Positions 29,986 through 41,470 of a stretch of DNA of 64,000 nt are shown here, piece after piece. A program made the translations under genes and the position numbers. Source of the stretch: Lepidodermella squamata (Eukaryota; Gastrotricha); assembly GCA_047495785.1 (NCBI GenBank), contig JBLDXI010000012.1, forward strand, positions 1 to 64,000, read 5' to 3'. Position 1 is the first letter of the stretch, and each line of letters begins with the position of its first letter. The notes beneath the pieces were generated by a model. That model searched no databases and was not told where the DNA came from. It saw only the letters and a program-made list of their open reading frames with translations.

Positions 29986-31376
29986 AAAGGAGAGATAATG
30001 GTAATACAGTGGACAAATATAATGGCTTCACTAAAATTATAGTAGATTAGATTCGGGCAGCTTCAATACACTTTGTCAAACTAATTTTTCCTTTTTGTTT
30101 GAAAATCCAAGAAGATATATTCGATAAATTCCGATCAGAGCTTGACAGTCAGCATTTTATCCAACTTTTTGCGTCAAAAAATCGAAGGGGTTTTACTTTT
30201 TGGGACGGAGTCGTTGAGAAAAGGTCATTGCATAATTTATGATTTTTTTAACTTAAGGCCATATAGCGCAATTTTATTCGAATGTCAAATTAATTTCACT
30301 TACACATCCTTTCATATCTTGTTCAATACATTTTATGTGAGTTTTTTACATGACGTTTTTCGAATATTTCTACCGCATACTATCCCGTTCCGAACCGGAC
30401 ACTCCTTTTCTGAGCAAAACACCGTAGTTATTCGATGAGAAGTCTAGAGGTAACCTATAGCGTCAAGTTTGCGGAGAAGAAACGAATTTCGGAAAAAAAT
30501 TGTCAAGCCGAACTTGAATATCTTACGTTTATGACCCGTTTTACTTCTGGACATTTTATCGAATGCAATTATGGCGGTTTGCTAAGAAAAGCCATGTGAT
30601 ATTGTCCGTTTGAAACGGGATAGCCTCGTGGAAATATCCCCACAAATTGAACAAACCTTAATATAAATGTACTGGACATTCTGTAAACATGAATGAACCG
30701 GACAAACCACGCATTCGGAAACAGCCTTGCTAAGGACAGTTTTTGGTGATTTTTGTTTCTGCCGCATTCCTCATCCCTTATACTAACTTTGACCCGGAAG
30801 TAGACTGAAAAAATTATTTCGCACAGATTTTGCATCTCAAGCTCTCCAATCGCCTTATTTTGGGACAGAGAGTCGTTCTGAAATAGCTGCTCATTTTAGG
30901 TAGGTACATTTCATGATTGATGGAAAAATCATGAATTACAAGCGGCTGCAATGAACCAGGGCAGCGATTATGAATTCAAATTTCAAATTAATTAAGGTGT
31001 CGTATTTCAATTTTTCATCATTCATCATTAAAACGCATATTCGAGCATATTTTTTGCGCGCACAGGAGTATGGACGCGGAAGTAGTAGCGCATCTCTCCA
31101 ATAAGTGCACATTTTTGTCTTGCGACAACTATTGAAAACACACTATAATATATATTAGAACGGTGACGCCGGGTGGTCTGAGATCCGAGAGATAGTTTTA
31201 TTGTGGACACATTTCAAGACCCCCACTGAGACAACTGCAATCAGACTGCCAATTTATTTGCACACTCAAAATTTGCAATCACTGTCACAGCTAAATTTTC
31301 ACTTTCAATGCAAATTAGATCCCACTAAAATAATTTCGGTTTTTTATTTTTTCTAGATTTGTTTGCAAATTATAAA
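29986..31376. other. Intergenic, no supported gene
   Basis: Overlapping short frames at 30142-30835 on both strands show no recognisable domain. The end should hold the promoter of the 31377 gene, but no strong TATA box is obvious. Confidence 0.45.
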
Positions 31377-31724
31377 ATGAAACTTAAGTCACCTTTGATT
31401 CATGCTGCAATTTTTTATGCAATTCTAGACGTCATTCTCGCGTTTGGTTCGCTCAATGACATCGCCGACGACATTGCGAACAGCCATCAGGAGAAGAGCC
31501 CCCAAGCCGATGGGTGGAGCATGGGCTCGATAATTCGGCAGATGAAAAACCCCAGCGTCTACAGAATCGTCGAGCAAAGCCTGGGCGAATTCGGCGATGA
31601 AAAAACGCGAGCAAAACTGCGCCGCATGAAGCAGAAAAGCAGCGATAAAAAATCGAAAAACGACAAAAAAATGAAAAAATTTCAGAAGGTTGAATATGTT
31701 GATGACATAAATATTAGTGATTAA
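31377..31724 (+). CDS. Secreted peptide, FGSL/LxDIND family
   Basis: 115 aa from the ATG at 31377. The signal peptide (HAAIFYAILDVILA) is followed by FGSLNDIADDIANS. The middle is shortened but keeps the helical element MKNPSVYRIVEQSLG, comparable to PKVYKLVKHALG in the 27113 product. The basic part is Lys-rich, and the end is KKMKKFQKVEYVDDINIS, a Lys-for-Arg version of the shared C-terminal block. It converges with the protease/ankyrin gene, whose stop is about 110 nt away. Confidence 0.87.
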   Translation: MKLKSPLIHAAIFYAILDVILAFGSLNDIADDIANSHQEKSPQADGWSMGSIIRQMKNPSVYRIVEQSLGEFGDEKTRAKLRRMKQKSSDKKSKNDKKMKKFQKVEYVDDINISD

Positions 31725-31832
31725 TACTCATAATTATTCATTATTTATTCTTCTTCTATAAAAAATATTTCGATAGCGAAATTTAGTTTAAGGGGGATGA
31801 GATTTAGATTTTTTTCATCAAGTAAAAACTGC

Positions 31833-34800
31833 CTATTGCAAGACTGAGTTATCGTATCTTGACGTAGCGTCCTTGTCAACCGACTCGGAATTTTTAGCCA
31901 GAATATCGGCGATTATCGGATTTCCGCCCGAAATCAAGTAACTATTCACAAACAGCTTAGTCACCTTATCGGCTCCGTAGGTGAACAACAAATCAACGAT
32001 TTGGTAACTTTTCGCAACTTGAATAGCATTCATCATCGGAGTTTGGCCTTGATTATCAGGAATGTTAACGTAATCAGCCGCTGTATCGCCTAGAACTAAT
32101 TCACAAATATCATCCGACCCGCTGATTACGGCGTAGTTCAGAGCTGTACTTCCGTTAATATCTCGCCTAGCAAAAGTTTGATCAGCTCCATTGTCAACCA
32201 ATAACTTGACAACATCCGCATTTTGCCTGATAACTGCGATCATCAACGGTGTTTGCTTATTTCCGAATTCCTGCTGGAAAGCTGCATCAGCCCCTTTATC
32301 CAACAGCAGTGCTACGGCATCGGTATCGTTCCAAAACGCGGCCAACATCAGTGGGGAATAACCATTAGTAGCCTCGGTGACATTAGGCGAAGCTCCTCGA
32401 TCTAGGAATAGCTTCAGAACTCGATTCCTACTAGAGCTAGTGATGTTGCATTGCAGGGCTCGAATCAAAGCCGTGGCGTGGCTAACATTGACCAGGCAAC
32501 GGGTTAAATTGCGAGGGTCAGCCCAGTTAACATCCAAATCGGGATTTTGAGTCAGAAGTTGGCTGACAAACTTGAAGTCACCCTTAGCAGCCGAATCACC
32601 CAGTTGGCGCCCAACAGTTTCAGCATCACCCTGTAAAAAAATTGCTAAGTTATCATAAAACTACTTCACAGAACTTGAGCTTGGTAACAATTTTTGAGCT
32701 ACGGAGTGGATATTCGTACTTAAATTAAGAACGGGTTTTTTGACTATTCGAAGTTAGAAGGGGTTCCAGTAACGGATAATTAAAAATGTTTGCGTAAAAT
32801 ATTCTACGCTTGAAACTGCGGCCAACAACTGAATCTTGAGCTTCCCGACCTTTCTGAAAGGTTCCACTTACTTTCATCAGCTAAAAATGCATACACTGGA
32901 ATCGTTTTTTCAAACCAGTTGAAGTATGAGCCTTATACCTAGTTTCAAGCGTAGAATATTTTGTGCAAGAAATTTTCAATTATCCGCTACTGGAAGTACG
33001 AATAGACAAAAACGTTTACTTATTCAAGTGCGAACCGATCCTATTTTTTATATATTATTTTCATTTTTTGAACCTGAGGCAAGATGATAGCTGAACAATT
33101 GCTCGTCAATGATGACCAATTTCCGGATGATAAGCAGGTGAAGGTCGGAATTCCGGTGATTTGATAGCCAGGTTTACACGTAATTCGCCGGATTGTGCCA
33201 ACTTCGACTGGCCCGGGCTCAATGAACCCGTTATTCACAACTGGAAGCTTTGAATTCGAGCAAACTTTTCAGGAGAAAAGCAGGAAAAATAATTTAAACA
33301 AAATACCAATTATTTCTACTTACCTATTTTTTCGCAAAATATATTCAATGGCGACCAGGTGAAGTTAGCCAAGCATTTCAAAACTCCACCATTTGGCATA
33401 GCATAGCCCGGATTGCATTGAAGTTGCCTCGTCGCACCAACCGTGAAATCAACATTCGAGCTATCGAACCTTCCGTTCGTTATATTAGGAACAGGTCCAC
33501 AAGCTATTCACAATCTCAAGGCTTAAGACTGAACCTAGGGATATATCAAACTCACAGTTTCGAATACATTTGAAGTTGAGAAGTGGATCCCATTCTTCAG
33601 GCGAAATGCACATGCTTGTTGTGGCGGTGTCGTTTAGAGATTCTGAGAATCCGAAATTCGGCCTGCATCGAAATGTAACCCGTTTACCAACGTTTACACG
33701 ACTCATAGGAGCTAATGGGGTTCCTAGGTCAGAATCCGAGGCAGAACCGTTGCTGAACTCTGGCACGGTGCACTAGATTAGAAAAATTAAAAAAAATCGA
33801 TAAAGAAATTAGAGAAATAAGCTCACAATAGGTGGAAGCCGGGTTCGGGTATCAGCCTGGGTCCAATTTCCCATAATTTCCCGAATCCATGGGAGAGCTT
33901 CGCAAACTCGGGCATAAACCCCCGGCCATCCACTTCCGCACGGCATTTGGCCGAAAGAGACTACCCCAATCACGTGGACCCGGCCATTTTTTTCGCACAT
34001 CAAAGGCGCGCCACTGTCTCCACCGCAAGTATCAGGGTTGCTACTGCCACTAGAAATCGGACCAGCGCAAACGTGGATCCTCGTCAAGTTCGAGTATGCG
34101 CCATTCCCCATGCAGTCAGATCTTGAATAAATTCTTAGGTCGATCTTTTTCAGCGTAGAATTGGCCGCATTCCCCCAACCAGCGGCTGAGACTAAGCCAC
34201 AGCCATCTATCGTGTCAGAATCGCCCCCGATCGCTGCATCCCTTTCGCATTGCAAGGCGTTACTCGCGTTTCCAGATGGTAAACATACCGGCCGGACAAA
34301 TTCGTTGATTGTAGCCCGATCGTCAAGTTTTATGAGGGCGTAGTCGTAATATTGCCCCGATTGAGTTTTGAAGTACTGCTTATGAACGAACACGTCCGAC
34401 ATTGATGGGTAGCGTTTTTGCATCCCTTCAGGATTTCGACTGCCGAAATTGCTTACTCCTAGGGTGACTGTGATGCTGAAAAGAAAAATAATATTTTTAA
34501 CCTGAATTTGGACACTTTGAGCCTGAATTGTACAAAACTGATACAAAGCGGCAAATTTCCCTGAAAAATAGCTCGGCTTTCCAGCGGTACAAAATTTTCC
34601 AAAACTTTCCAAAATCACGAGAAAAATTGCGCAACAGCGAATAAAATTTGCGTAAGGTCTAATTAGCATATGCAAATGAGGTGTTTTAATTTGGGGCCTT
34701 ATGTCCAAATTTAGAGAGGCTTCTTCACCTATTTCTTAAAAATTAGGATGAGCTCTGAAATTTCTCAAAATTTACCAGTCGATCAAGAATCTTCGCCCCA

Positions 34801-35560
34801 ATGTTTCGCATTTTTTCCAAATTTTCCAGACGAAAGGCTAATTTTTAATGTGTTTTGTCCAAAGTTAGGGCCTGTTACGGTAAAGTTTTGAATTTGAGTG
34901 CTTACTTTTTTTTAATTTTCTTAATTTAATTTAGATTCTTAAATTTTAAAATTTACCTGCTAACCACCCATTCCCGAAAGCAATGAGCCGCTGATAATAG
35001 CCAACTTTCATCGATTAAAGTAGCTACGCAATAGACTGGATTGATTTCACCGGGCTTGAAAATCTCCAATCTAGCCTAAAATTCGAAGAATTTATTTTTC
35101 AAGCAAGTATTATCAGCTTGATTTCTTACCATCCAGGGATATTCCCCTTGGAATGAGAGGCTTCCTCCACTGACTTTTGCGCCTATTGGTGACACTCCGC
35201 ACATGCCTCGGAAATTCTCCAGATACCCTGAGAAATACGTTATTTTTGCGAAAGGTGATGTAGGAAAATTTGCCAACTTTCTACTCCGACGCAAGGGCTG
35301 ATGGGCAGGGTGAAATTTCCAGAAGCACTGCATGAAACCGATCTCGGGCTGGAAGGCATTAGGTAAAAATCGTCCGAACATTTGATAGCCACTGCAACTC
35401 CAGTTTCAACTGATGTCGAAGGCCGCAGTATCGCATCCGTGCCATTCAGCGTCAATTTTGTGGTAGATGGCAATCGAGGAATGGAGCAAGCCGTGTTGGC
35501 TCCTAAAACATGAATTGCTAACAGAAGAACAAATTGCAGCACTTCTAAATTCGTGTTCAT
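31833..35560 (-). CDS. Secreted mosaic serine protease: CCP-trypsin-CCP3-ankyrin, eight exons
   Basis: Minus-strand exons: 35285..35560, 35130..35216, 34957..35075, 33827..34475, 33556..33772, 33324..33503, 33074..33264, 31833..32630. All junctions are GT-AG and keep frame, giving about 838 aa. Order: signal peptide, one sushi/CCP domain, an activation region (GAK then VSGG), and a trypsin domain with the complete triad (His in SAAHCF, Asp in DYALIKL, Ser in GGDSGAPL). An Asp six residues before the Ser implies cleavage after Arg/Lys. Three CCP domains follow (starting CTVPEFSNG, CGPVPNITNG, CSNSKLPVVNNG), then about five ankyrin repeats. The ankyrin exon carries six N-glycosylation sequons, which suits a secreted chain. 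CCP-trypsin mosaics act in innate-immune or clotting cascades. Least certain are the first junction and the 443-nt last intron; the ankyrin exon could instead be a separate gene. Confidence 0.8.
32706..33010. repeat. MITE-like hairpin in the last protease intron
   Basis: The arms 32766-32816 and 32941-32998 are inverted: CCAGTAACGGATAATT...CTACGCTTGAAACT on the left against AGTTTCAAGCGTAG...AATTATCCGCTACTGG on the right. A related right arm occurs at 20010-20100. The insertion probably explains why this intron is 443 nt while most neighbours are 52-68 nt. Confidence 0.75.
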
Positions 35561-36357
35561 TTAGCTACTCTGAAAATGTCTTTCTGGCAATGCACGCTTT
35601 TTACCTCACGTTTCGCCGACTAAAACGTGTGAGTCACTGTGACTCAAACATCTAAAATATCACTGGCTAAAAAAACTCATAAATCCTTATGGGAAAATAA
35701 TAAGGAATGAGATTACTTAAGTTATCATTTCAGGATGTTGGGTTATTTTATCGTGATTCACCACTATTTTATGTTGCACCCTGGATTTGACAATGCCCGT
35801 TATTGCTTATTCATTTTACATGATGTAGCTATATATAGCCATCAGTTTTATTCATATTTTCTTACGAGAACTTTAATTGGTTTAACAATGTATCTGCTCG
35901 CTCTTCTCGCTCACAGTCAGTCTCCAGGTTAAGTTTCCAGATAAATAGGAGGAGAAAAAAATTGAAGAAAATGCACTGATGTGTCTCATTTACGATGAAA
36001 TTTGAAATACAATATAGGAAAATCGCTAATTTGAATAGGACTGCCTTTACACTGGGTGGCCATAATATTTCGTACACCCCACAAAAACCGTGTTTTTCAT
36101 CCCCAATAAAAACTCTTCAGCCTATATCAATGGGGCCCATAAATTATTACAAAATTTTTTGTTATGAGCAGCAAAGGATAGGTCAGGGCATTTATCGATT
36201 CGTCAACCGATTGATGCTGATTTCAGGTATAGATTGATGGAATATTAGCGAATATTAGGATGATCCTAAATTTCCAGAGCAGCATAGCTCATGCCTTCTA
36301 ATTAAATAGGCATCGTTGATTAATATTCCGAAAGCAGAATTCGAATTTCGACTGCAA
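35561..36357. other. Intergenic, no supported gene
   Basis: Upstream region of the protease gene. CACGTTTCG and GTGAGTCACTGTGACTCA (an AP-1-like palindrome at about 35628-35645) are the only notable short motifs. No gene seen. Confidence 0.4.
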
Positions 36358-36571
36358 AGTTATCAGGTGATTTCTGATTTATCGATTCCGTTAATTTACC
36401 GATAACTGATCGATTTGGCCCCAATGATAACGTTTTTCCTGAGGAAAAGTTACTAATGAGCTTCTAGGACTTTGAAATAACCAAGCAGTTCAAAATCCTC
36501 TGAAATATTCACTGATTTTGCTAATATCGTAAAGCTCAATCAATCGATAAATCAGAAATTACCCGATAACT
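36358..36571. repeat. MITE-like element with 30-bp terminal inverted repeats
   Basis: AGTTATCAGGTGATTTCTGA at 36358 is mirrored by the reverse complement ending at 36571 (AATCAGAAATTACCCGATAAC). The arms extend to ATTTATCGATT on each side. It is about 214 bp long with no coding potential. Confidence 0.7.
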
Positions 36572-36929
36572 GGCTCAAACCACCCACGAAATCCACCCAC
36601 AGAAATCACCCACGACGATGAAAAGAGAGCCATCATTCGTCCCAGCTTTAATTGCTCCTGCATGAAAAAGCCAATGAGAATTTTTCATCTGCGTGAATTT
36701 CCAGTATAAAAGATAAAATAATAGCCACTTTATTTCCTTCTTAGCAGTCAACTTTTAACGAAAGAAAGCTAATCCTTTTACCTACAACCTACATGTTTGC
36801 TACACCAAAAGATGTATTTCACAGAGCTTTCATCTATCAGCCGATATTTTATGATCAATAATCGCTTTTTCAGCTGAAAACTTGCATTCGAATGCCTCAA
36901 AATATGAAAATGTTACGCAAGGTTGTGTA

Positions 36930-37129
36930 CAGTGTGGTCTGATACTAGTGCAGGGGGCGAAGTTCGTTCATCTTTTTAATGAGGAGCTTGGAAAAATTTA
37001 TGAATTTCAAGAGTTGCTTTTCCATAGAAAAGATCGATGTCGCAATTCATGAAACTCTTCAATATTTCCAAGCTCCTCATTAAAAAGATGAACGAACTTC
37101 GCCCCCTGCACTAGTATCAGACCACACTG
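36930..37129. mobile_element. Tc1/mariner-type MITE, 200 bp near-perfect hairpin
   Basis: The element starts CAGTGTGGTCTGATAC and ends GTATCAGACCACACTG, and is flanked by TA on both sides, the target-site duplication of Tc1/mariner transposases. The inverted arms run for about 85 bp each (GCAGGGGGCGAAGTTCGTTC on the left). The short loop around 37010-37045 has no frame. The high symmetry suggests recent mobility, dependent on a transposase elsewhere. Confidence 0.88.
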
Positions 37130-37732
37130 TATATCGGAGTCGCCTAAACCGGAAGATTTTCAGTGTGTCGTGCAGATAACATGGACTTAAAAATATAAAT
37201 TTGACGTCTTAACCGGACTTTTTCTAATTCGGAGCGATTTTCAAGCGTGGGGAGGGTAAAAAGTCCGGTTTACACATTTGATGTACTACGCCACATAGAT
37301 TACTGGGTTGTGATCGAAAGAAAAGTGCAACCTTAGAGTCCTGAAACATTCCTGAACATTCCTGAAAGGATCCTGGCGGGTCAATTTTTCTACCACAGGT
37401 AGCTCTTAGGTAGGGCTAACGCCAGGTAAAAATTTGGCTCGTTATCGGGGGTCGTTCATTGTTACGTAAAAGAAATCTCAAATTTACACTCTTCCTTCGA
37501 TCACAACCCTCTCGGAAAAGAACGGTTTTCACCCTGTTTTAGGCTTTTAAAAGATAGAAGTTTCCTATATCATAATTCTAAGCTCAGTTTTCCAAGCCGG
37601 ACTTTCTAAGGATTCTCTCTAAACCGGACGCTTTTACCTGCTGTTTTTTATTTACCAAAAACATTCGGCCGGGTCACAATATTTAATATTCAAAGACTTG
37701 GGCCTATAGAGCTTTCATCTTCTGTTTGAAGT

Positions 37733-38381
37733 ACAGGGTGGCCAAAAAGAGCCGCAAGTTCATTGGCTGGAGTGCGCATCAATTTAATTAGGGTCGTTAT
37801 ATTCCTGCTTAAATAAGTACGCGTTTTTTGATATTCATACTTAAGCGGCTTTCCGCTTACGTAATATTCGAAATTTTTCGACCATAATATTCAGCTTTTA
37901 AAACTGAGTAAGAATCATATCTCACCCAGGAAGCTGTGATAACTTGGACTTGTCAAATTTGATGGCAAAATCTGGAGTTTCTCCCTATTTTCATCAAGTT
38001 GGATCTAAGGTTCAGGACCTTTTAGGTTTCCTGAGCTTTCCAACCCTAATTTCATGTTTTTGGATGCAAATTTGACAAGTCCAAGTTATCACAGCTTCCT
38101 GGGTGAGATATGATTCTTACTCAGTTTTAAAAGCTGAATATTATGGTCGAAAAATTTCGAATATTACGTAAGCGGAAAGCCGCTTAAGTACGAATATCAA
38201 AAAACGCGTACTTATTTAAGCAGGAATATCCACTCCGATTTAATTAAGAGTTTCGAGAAATTGAGGAGTTTCATGGGCAAAAGAATGCTTGAAATTCTTC
38301 AATTTCTGAAAGCTCCTCATTAATTTGATGCGCACTCCAGTCAATGAACTTCGCTCCCTGCGGCTCTTTTTGGCCACCCTG
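37733..38381. mobile_element. Tc1/mariner-type MITE, 649 bp, nested inverted repeats
   Basis: TA-flanked element starting CAGGGTGGCCAAAAAGAGCC and ending with its reverse complement. Inside, a second, nearly perfect inverted repeat of about 190 bp per arm runs from ATATTCCTGCTTAAATAAG on the left to CTTATTTAAGCAGGAATAT on the right, around a centre near 38000. There is no coding frame. The CGAAGTTC/GAACTTCG segment near its ends is also seen in the 36930-37129 element, so the two may share a transposase family. Confidence 0.88.
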
Positions 38382-38793
38382 TAGGGAATGTCAAATTTCT
38401 GCGGCTTATATGATCAATTTCTCGAGTTCATAACTATAACCTCGAAAAATTCATGAAATGGGACAATTGTCAGTTTGATAATTTCCAGTCGCACCTTCAA
38501 CATTGATTTTCTCAAAAGGATCCGACGGCGATTTTGTTTCCGTCATAAACCATCGTCAATCGTCAAGCCCTTGCTGATGCGCAATTTGCATTTTCAGTAA
38601 AAGATGTAGGTATCAGGTATCAACATATTATTATGTCTATTGCAAGCTATCACCATGACTAATGTGTGCAGAAATTTGACGTGCAGGAAACGAGGACGAT
38701 CACATCCGCGCTTCATTAATTTCAAAGAGCAAGGCACGCATGAATAATTGTTAAACGTGCCACAAGTGTCAAGACGCCTAATAATTTGTGTCT
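38382..38793. other. Intergenic upstream of the 38894 gene
   Basis: No gene seen. A 71-codon minus frame (38594-38809) lacks support. Confidence 0.4.
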
Positions 38794-38800
38794 TATATAA
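38794..38800 (+). promoter_or_regulatory. TATA box of the 38894 gene
   Basis: TATATAA, 94 nt upstream of the ATG. Confidence 0.6.
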
Positions 38801-38893
38801 TATCATCATCGATAGAAGCAGTACTTACACTTCAAAATTTTAAATTCTGTAGAACCTATCCGACTTATTTTTTTAAAGACAGTTTCAGCAAGA

Positions 38894-39181
38894 ATGATTT
38901 CTAAGTCAATTTCCTTCATCCTCGCCTTGATTTTACTCGACGTCGGAGTAGCTAGCAGCTATCAAGTGCTATTCGACATCAACGATTTGATTCTGAAACA
39001 AACATCGCCATATAATTCTGCTATCCTGATGAACAAACCTAAGCCGAAAACGGAGGCACGAAAATTGCTGGACGAATTTGTTCGCGATAATGGCCGGACG
39101 CGGGCTGCTGTTCGCCGACTCGTTGGACCTAAAATCGAGAGAATGGCCGACACGAAAGCAGGAAAAGATGGTTTCTATTGA
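38894..39181 (+). CDS. Secreted peptide, LxDIND family, short member
   Basis: 95 aa. The signal peptide (ISFILALILLDVGVASS) is followed by YQVLFDINDLILKQ, the cluster motif with Tyr as aromatic. The remainder is basic and helical (EARKLLDEFVRDNG, AAVRRLVGPKIERMADTK). It lacks the RKLRKFE C-terminal block. AATAAA lies at about 39252. There are no cysteines. A minus frame overlapping it (38962-39361) is a shadow. Confidence 0.83.
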   Translation: MISKSISFILALILLDVGVASSYQVLFDINDLILKQTSPYNSAILMNKPKPKTEARKLLDEFVRDNGRTRAAVRRLVGPKIERMADTKAGKDGFY

Positions 39182-39506
39182 GAGATGTTGGCAGATACTT
39201 TTCTTTATTTCAAATGTTAAGATGAGATGTGTGAATTGCTCATTTGACGCTGAATAAAATTCATATCGCAGCTTGTGAAATAAAGTGGAATTACCTTCAT
39301 CATGGAAAGGTGAAAGATGATATGTTTCAGCGAGTTTCAGTTTAAAGGCGATATGTGACAAGTACTAAAGGACAAACAGAGCAAACAGGATCCTTCCATT
39401 TTTTTGTAAAATGAAGAGAAAAATAATCAATTCCTTATTACGAAAAACATTATATCGTTAGCGTCGTTTAATAACTCGGATTTAGGCTTGTTTGCGTCAG
39501 TTTTAA

Positions 39507-39584
39507 GGTGACGGGTGAAAATCCATTTGTGTTTGCCTCTTCATTAACGTAAAAAATACCGCTTTTTACTTGTCACCCGTCACC
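39507..39584. repeat. Short hairpin repeat, dispersed family
   Basis: GGTGACGGGTG (39507) and its inverse CACCCGTCACC (39574-39584) bound a 78-bp unit. Flanking sequence from 39450 matches 25817-25870, and related ends (GGTGACAAGTAAAA, CACCTGTCACC) occur at 25871-25890 and 59856-59950. It is a small MITE-like family in this window. Confidence 0.65.
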
Positions 39585-40608
39585 AGTGTTTGGGATTTGA
39601 TTGATTTTGATTTTGGGACTAAATCTTTGCGCTGTAAAATCAAATCTTTTGGACCATACTTTAATTTTCATCTAATTTACTCTTTTTCACATCTGATATC
39701 TTTTTCCTGCATCTAACGGTACTTTATTCGGCATTATCAATCCTGCGTGAATATGGAATCTAATATCGGGGCCAAAAGTTGAGGGTCGCTCAAGTTATGT
39801 CTCCCCTACTTAGAAACGACCTCCTAATCCATGCACAATTCACGTGTGCTTTGGAAAGTCACTACGAAAGTTAATTTTTGATCCCGATTTTTGACTTGAT
39901 TTTTCACATGTTGGTAAATTACTTGCGGTCCATAGCTGCATCTCATCATTGCCAATCTATTGGCGTAAAATTATTTTTAAATGGGGTTATTGCCTAAGTG
40001 TGAACTCAAAAGATGCGTAAAAAAGTGTGTTAGATGCAGATAAAAATGAATTAGATGTGGAAAAAAGTAAATTAGATGCAAGTTAAAGTATATTTCAATC
40101 TTTTCCTCAAAATCAAATCGTCTGGAACCGAAATCAAACCTTCCAAATCAAATCACAAAGTGTATTGAGTTGAAAACCAGCGAAATTCTTTGCTTCAACT
40201 GAATATTGGTCATCACTTCCCATAGAAAAAAGGTTTAAAATTTACTCTCCCTATAATCGAAGAACAAATTCGACGACGCGTTTCATAGCATGGCATTTAG
40301 TTGAAAAACAAGTGAAAAAGGGGTAAAATTTTGAACACTTTTTGACGGTATCAGTATCTATGCGGCTGGACAGAAACGTATTTTTATTGAACTTCTGTGA
40401 AACAGATGATGCGCCATCTGTTTATAATTTTTTTTCGAAATCTGACCCAAGAGTAATGAAATCCATGAAAACTGATAATTCACAATTAAATTGCATATGC
40501 AAAAAATGAGCAATCACCCCATAATTACCACAATTTTTACCCAGTCCAAGTTTTCAAAGAACACATTTCAATTTGCCAAAAATCAGGTAAAAATAAAAGA
40601 ATTCTCAA
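39585..40608. other. Intergenic, no gene seen
   Basis: Unique AT-rich sequence with some AATCAAATC-type internal repetition between 39600 and 40150. Nothing codes. Confidence 0.45.
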
Positions 40609-41040
40609 AATTTGCAGTAAATTCAACAATCACCTTGCCCATCTTTTTGGGGAATATCTTTTAGCGGAACCAAATTTACGGTGAGCGGATCCTAATTTGC
40701 TGTAGCGGAACCAAATATGCTGTAGCGGAACCAAATTTGCTTTTTGCGGAACCAAACTCGAAATATGCCTAAGGTCATTTTTAGAATATTTCTACAAATT
40801 TTAGGCTAAGCACGAATTTTGAACTGAACACTGCGCCTTATAGAGTAGGATGTTGCGCTTCATTCATTAGTGAATTTTGTAGAATTATTTGAGCCAATTT
40901 TGACATGCAATAAATATCCGAAAGCGATTTCAGGCCACTAGAAAATTCTAAAATTTGGTTCCGCTCACTGTAAATTTGGTTCCGCTAAAAGATATTCCCC
41001 AAAAAGATGGGCAAGGTGATTGTTGAATTTACTGCAAATT
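40609..41040. repeat. Fold-back element with GCGGAACCAAAT repeats, copy 1
   Basis: Inverted arms start AATTTGCAGTAAATTCAAC at 40609 and end with the reverse complement at 41040; they include CCATCTTTTTGGGGAATAT and TTTTAGCGGAACC. Inside the left arm the unit AGCGGAACCAAATTTGCTGT is repeated four times. The centre has no gene. The element is related to 42850-43197. Confidence 0.8.
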
Positions 41041-41203
41041 AAAAGAGGACTCCTTCCTAGGAGAGGTATCATAAAATAATTTGATGACGATGGTCAGTGA
41101 TTAAAATTGCGACATAAAAAACTATAAAGACAGTGATGTTTTGTTTTAAAAACAAACTGCATCGACACAGAGTTTTCAAGTTAACTCTCTCCGAAAAATC
41201 AAA

Positions 41204-41470
41204 ATGCGAGGCATCTGGCGTCCTTACGACGATCAGCCAGGTGCTCAAAATCTACCTGTCGCTAACCAAGTGGTGGGTATCAGGCCCGGCTTAGCGGAAC
41301 TGAGACAGCCTCTAGTGTTGCAGCCACTACCCATGCCACTGGTCAATGCTGCTCGGCCGCCCAACCTTCGACCGATGGCTTTACAACTGCTGTCCCCAGC
41401 TCCGAACGAAGTTCCAATTAATGACCAAACGGCGACTATCGGCGCATTTTCTTCCGCCCGCGGCAGTTGA
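41204..41470 (+). CDS. Possible small proline-rich protein
   Basis: 88 aa from an ATG that follows a TATA-like CTATAAAGAC (about 41131) by roughly 70 nt, a spacing like that of other genes here. The protein is Pro/Leu/Gln-rich (LRQPLVLQPLPMPLVNAARP), with no signal peptide or known domain. An overlapping minus frame (41245-41589) starts with a non-ATG codon and is a weaker choice. I keep it because of the promoter spacing, but a chance frame is quite possible. Confidence 0.35.
   Translation: MRGIWRPYDDQPGAQNLPVANQVVGIRPGLAELRQPLVLQPLPMPLVNAARPPNLRPMALQLLSPAPNEVPINDQTATIGAFSSARGS

Noticed and set aside
33485-33766. Separate small secreted protein from the CCP frame
   Set aside because: The frame starts inside a domain with GTG, and exon phases match the upstream trypsin exon and the downstream CCP exon, so it is an internal exon.
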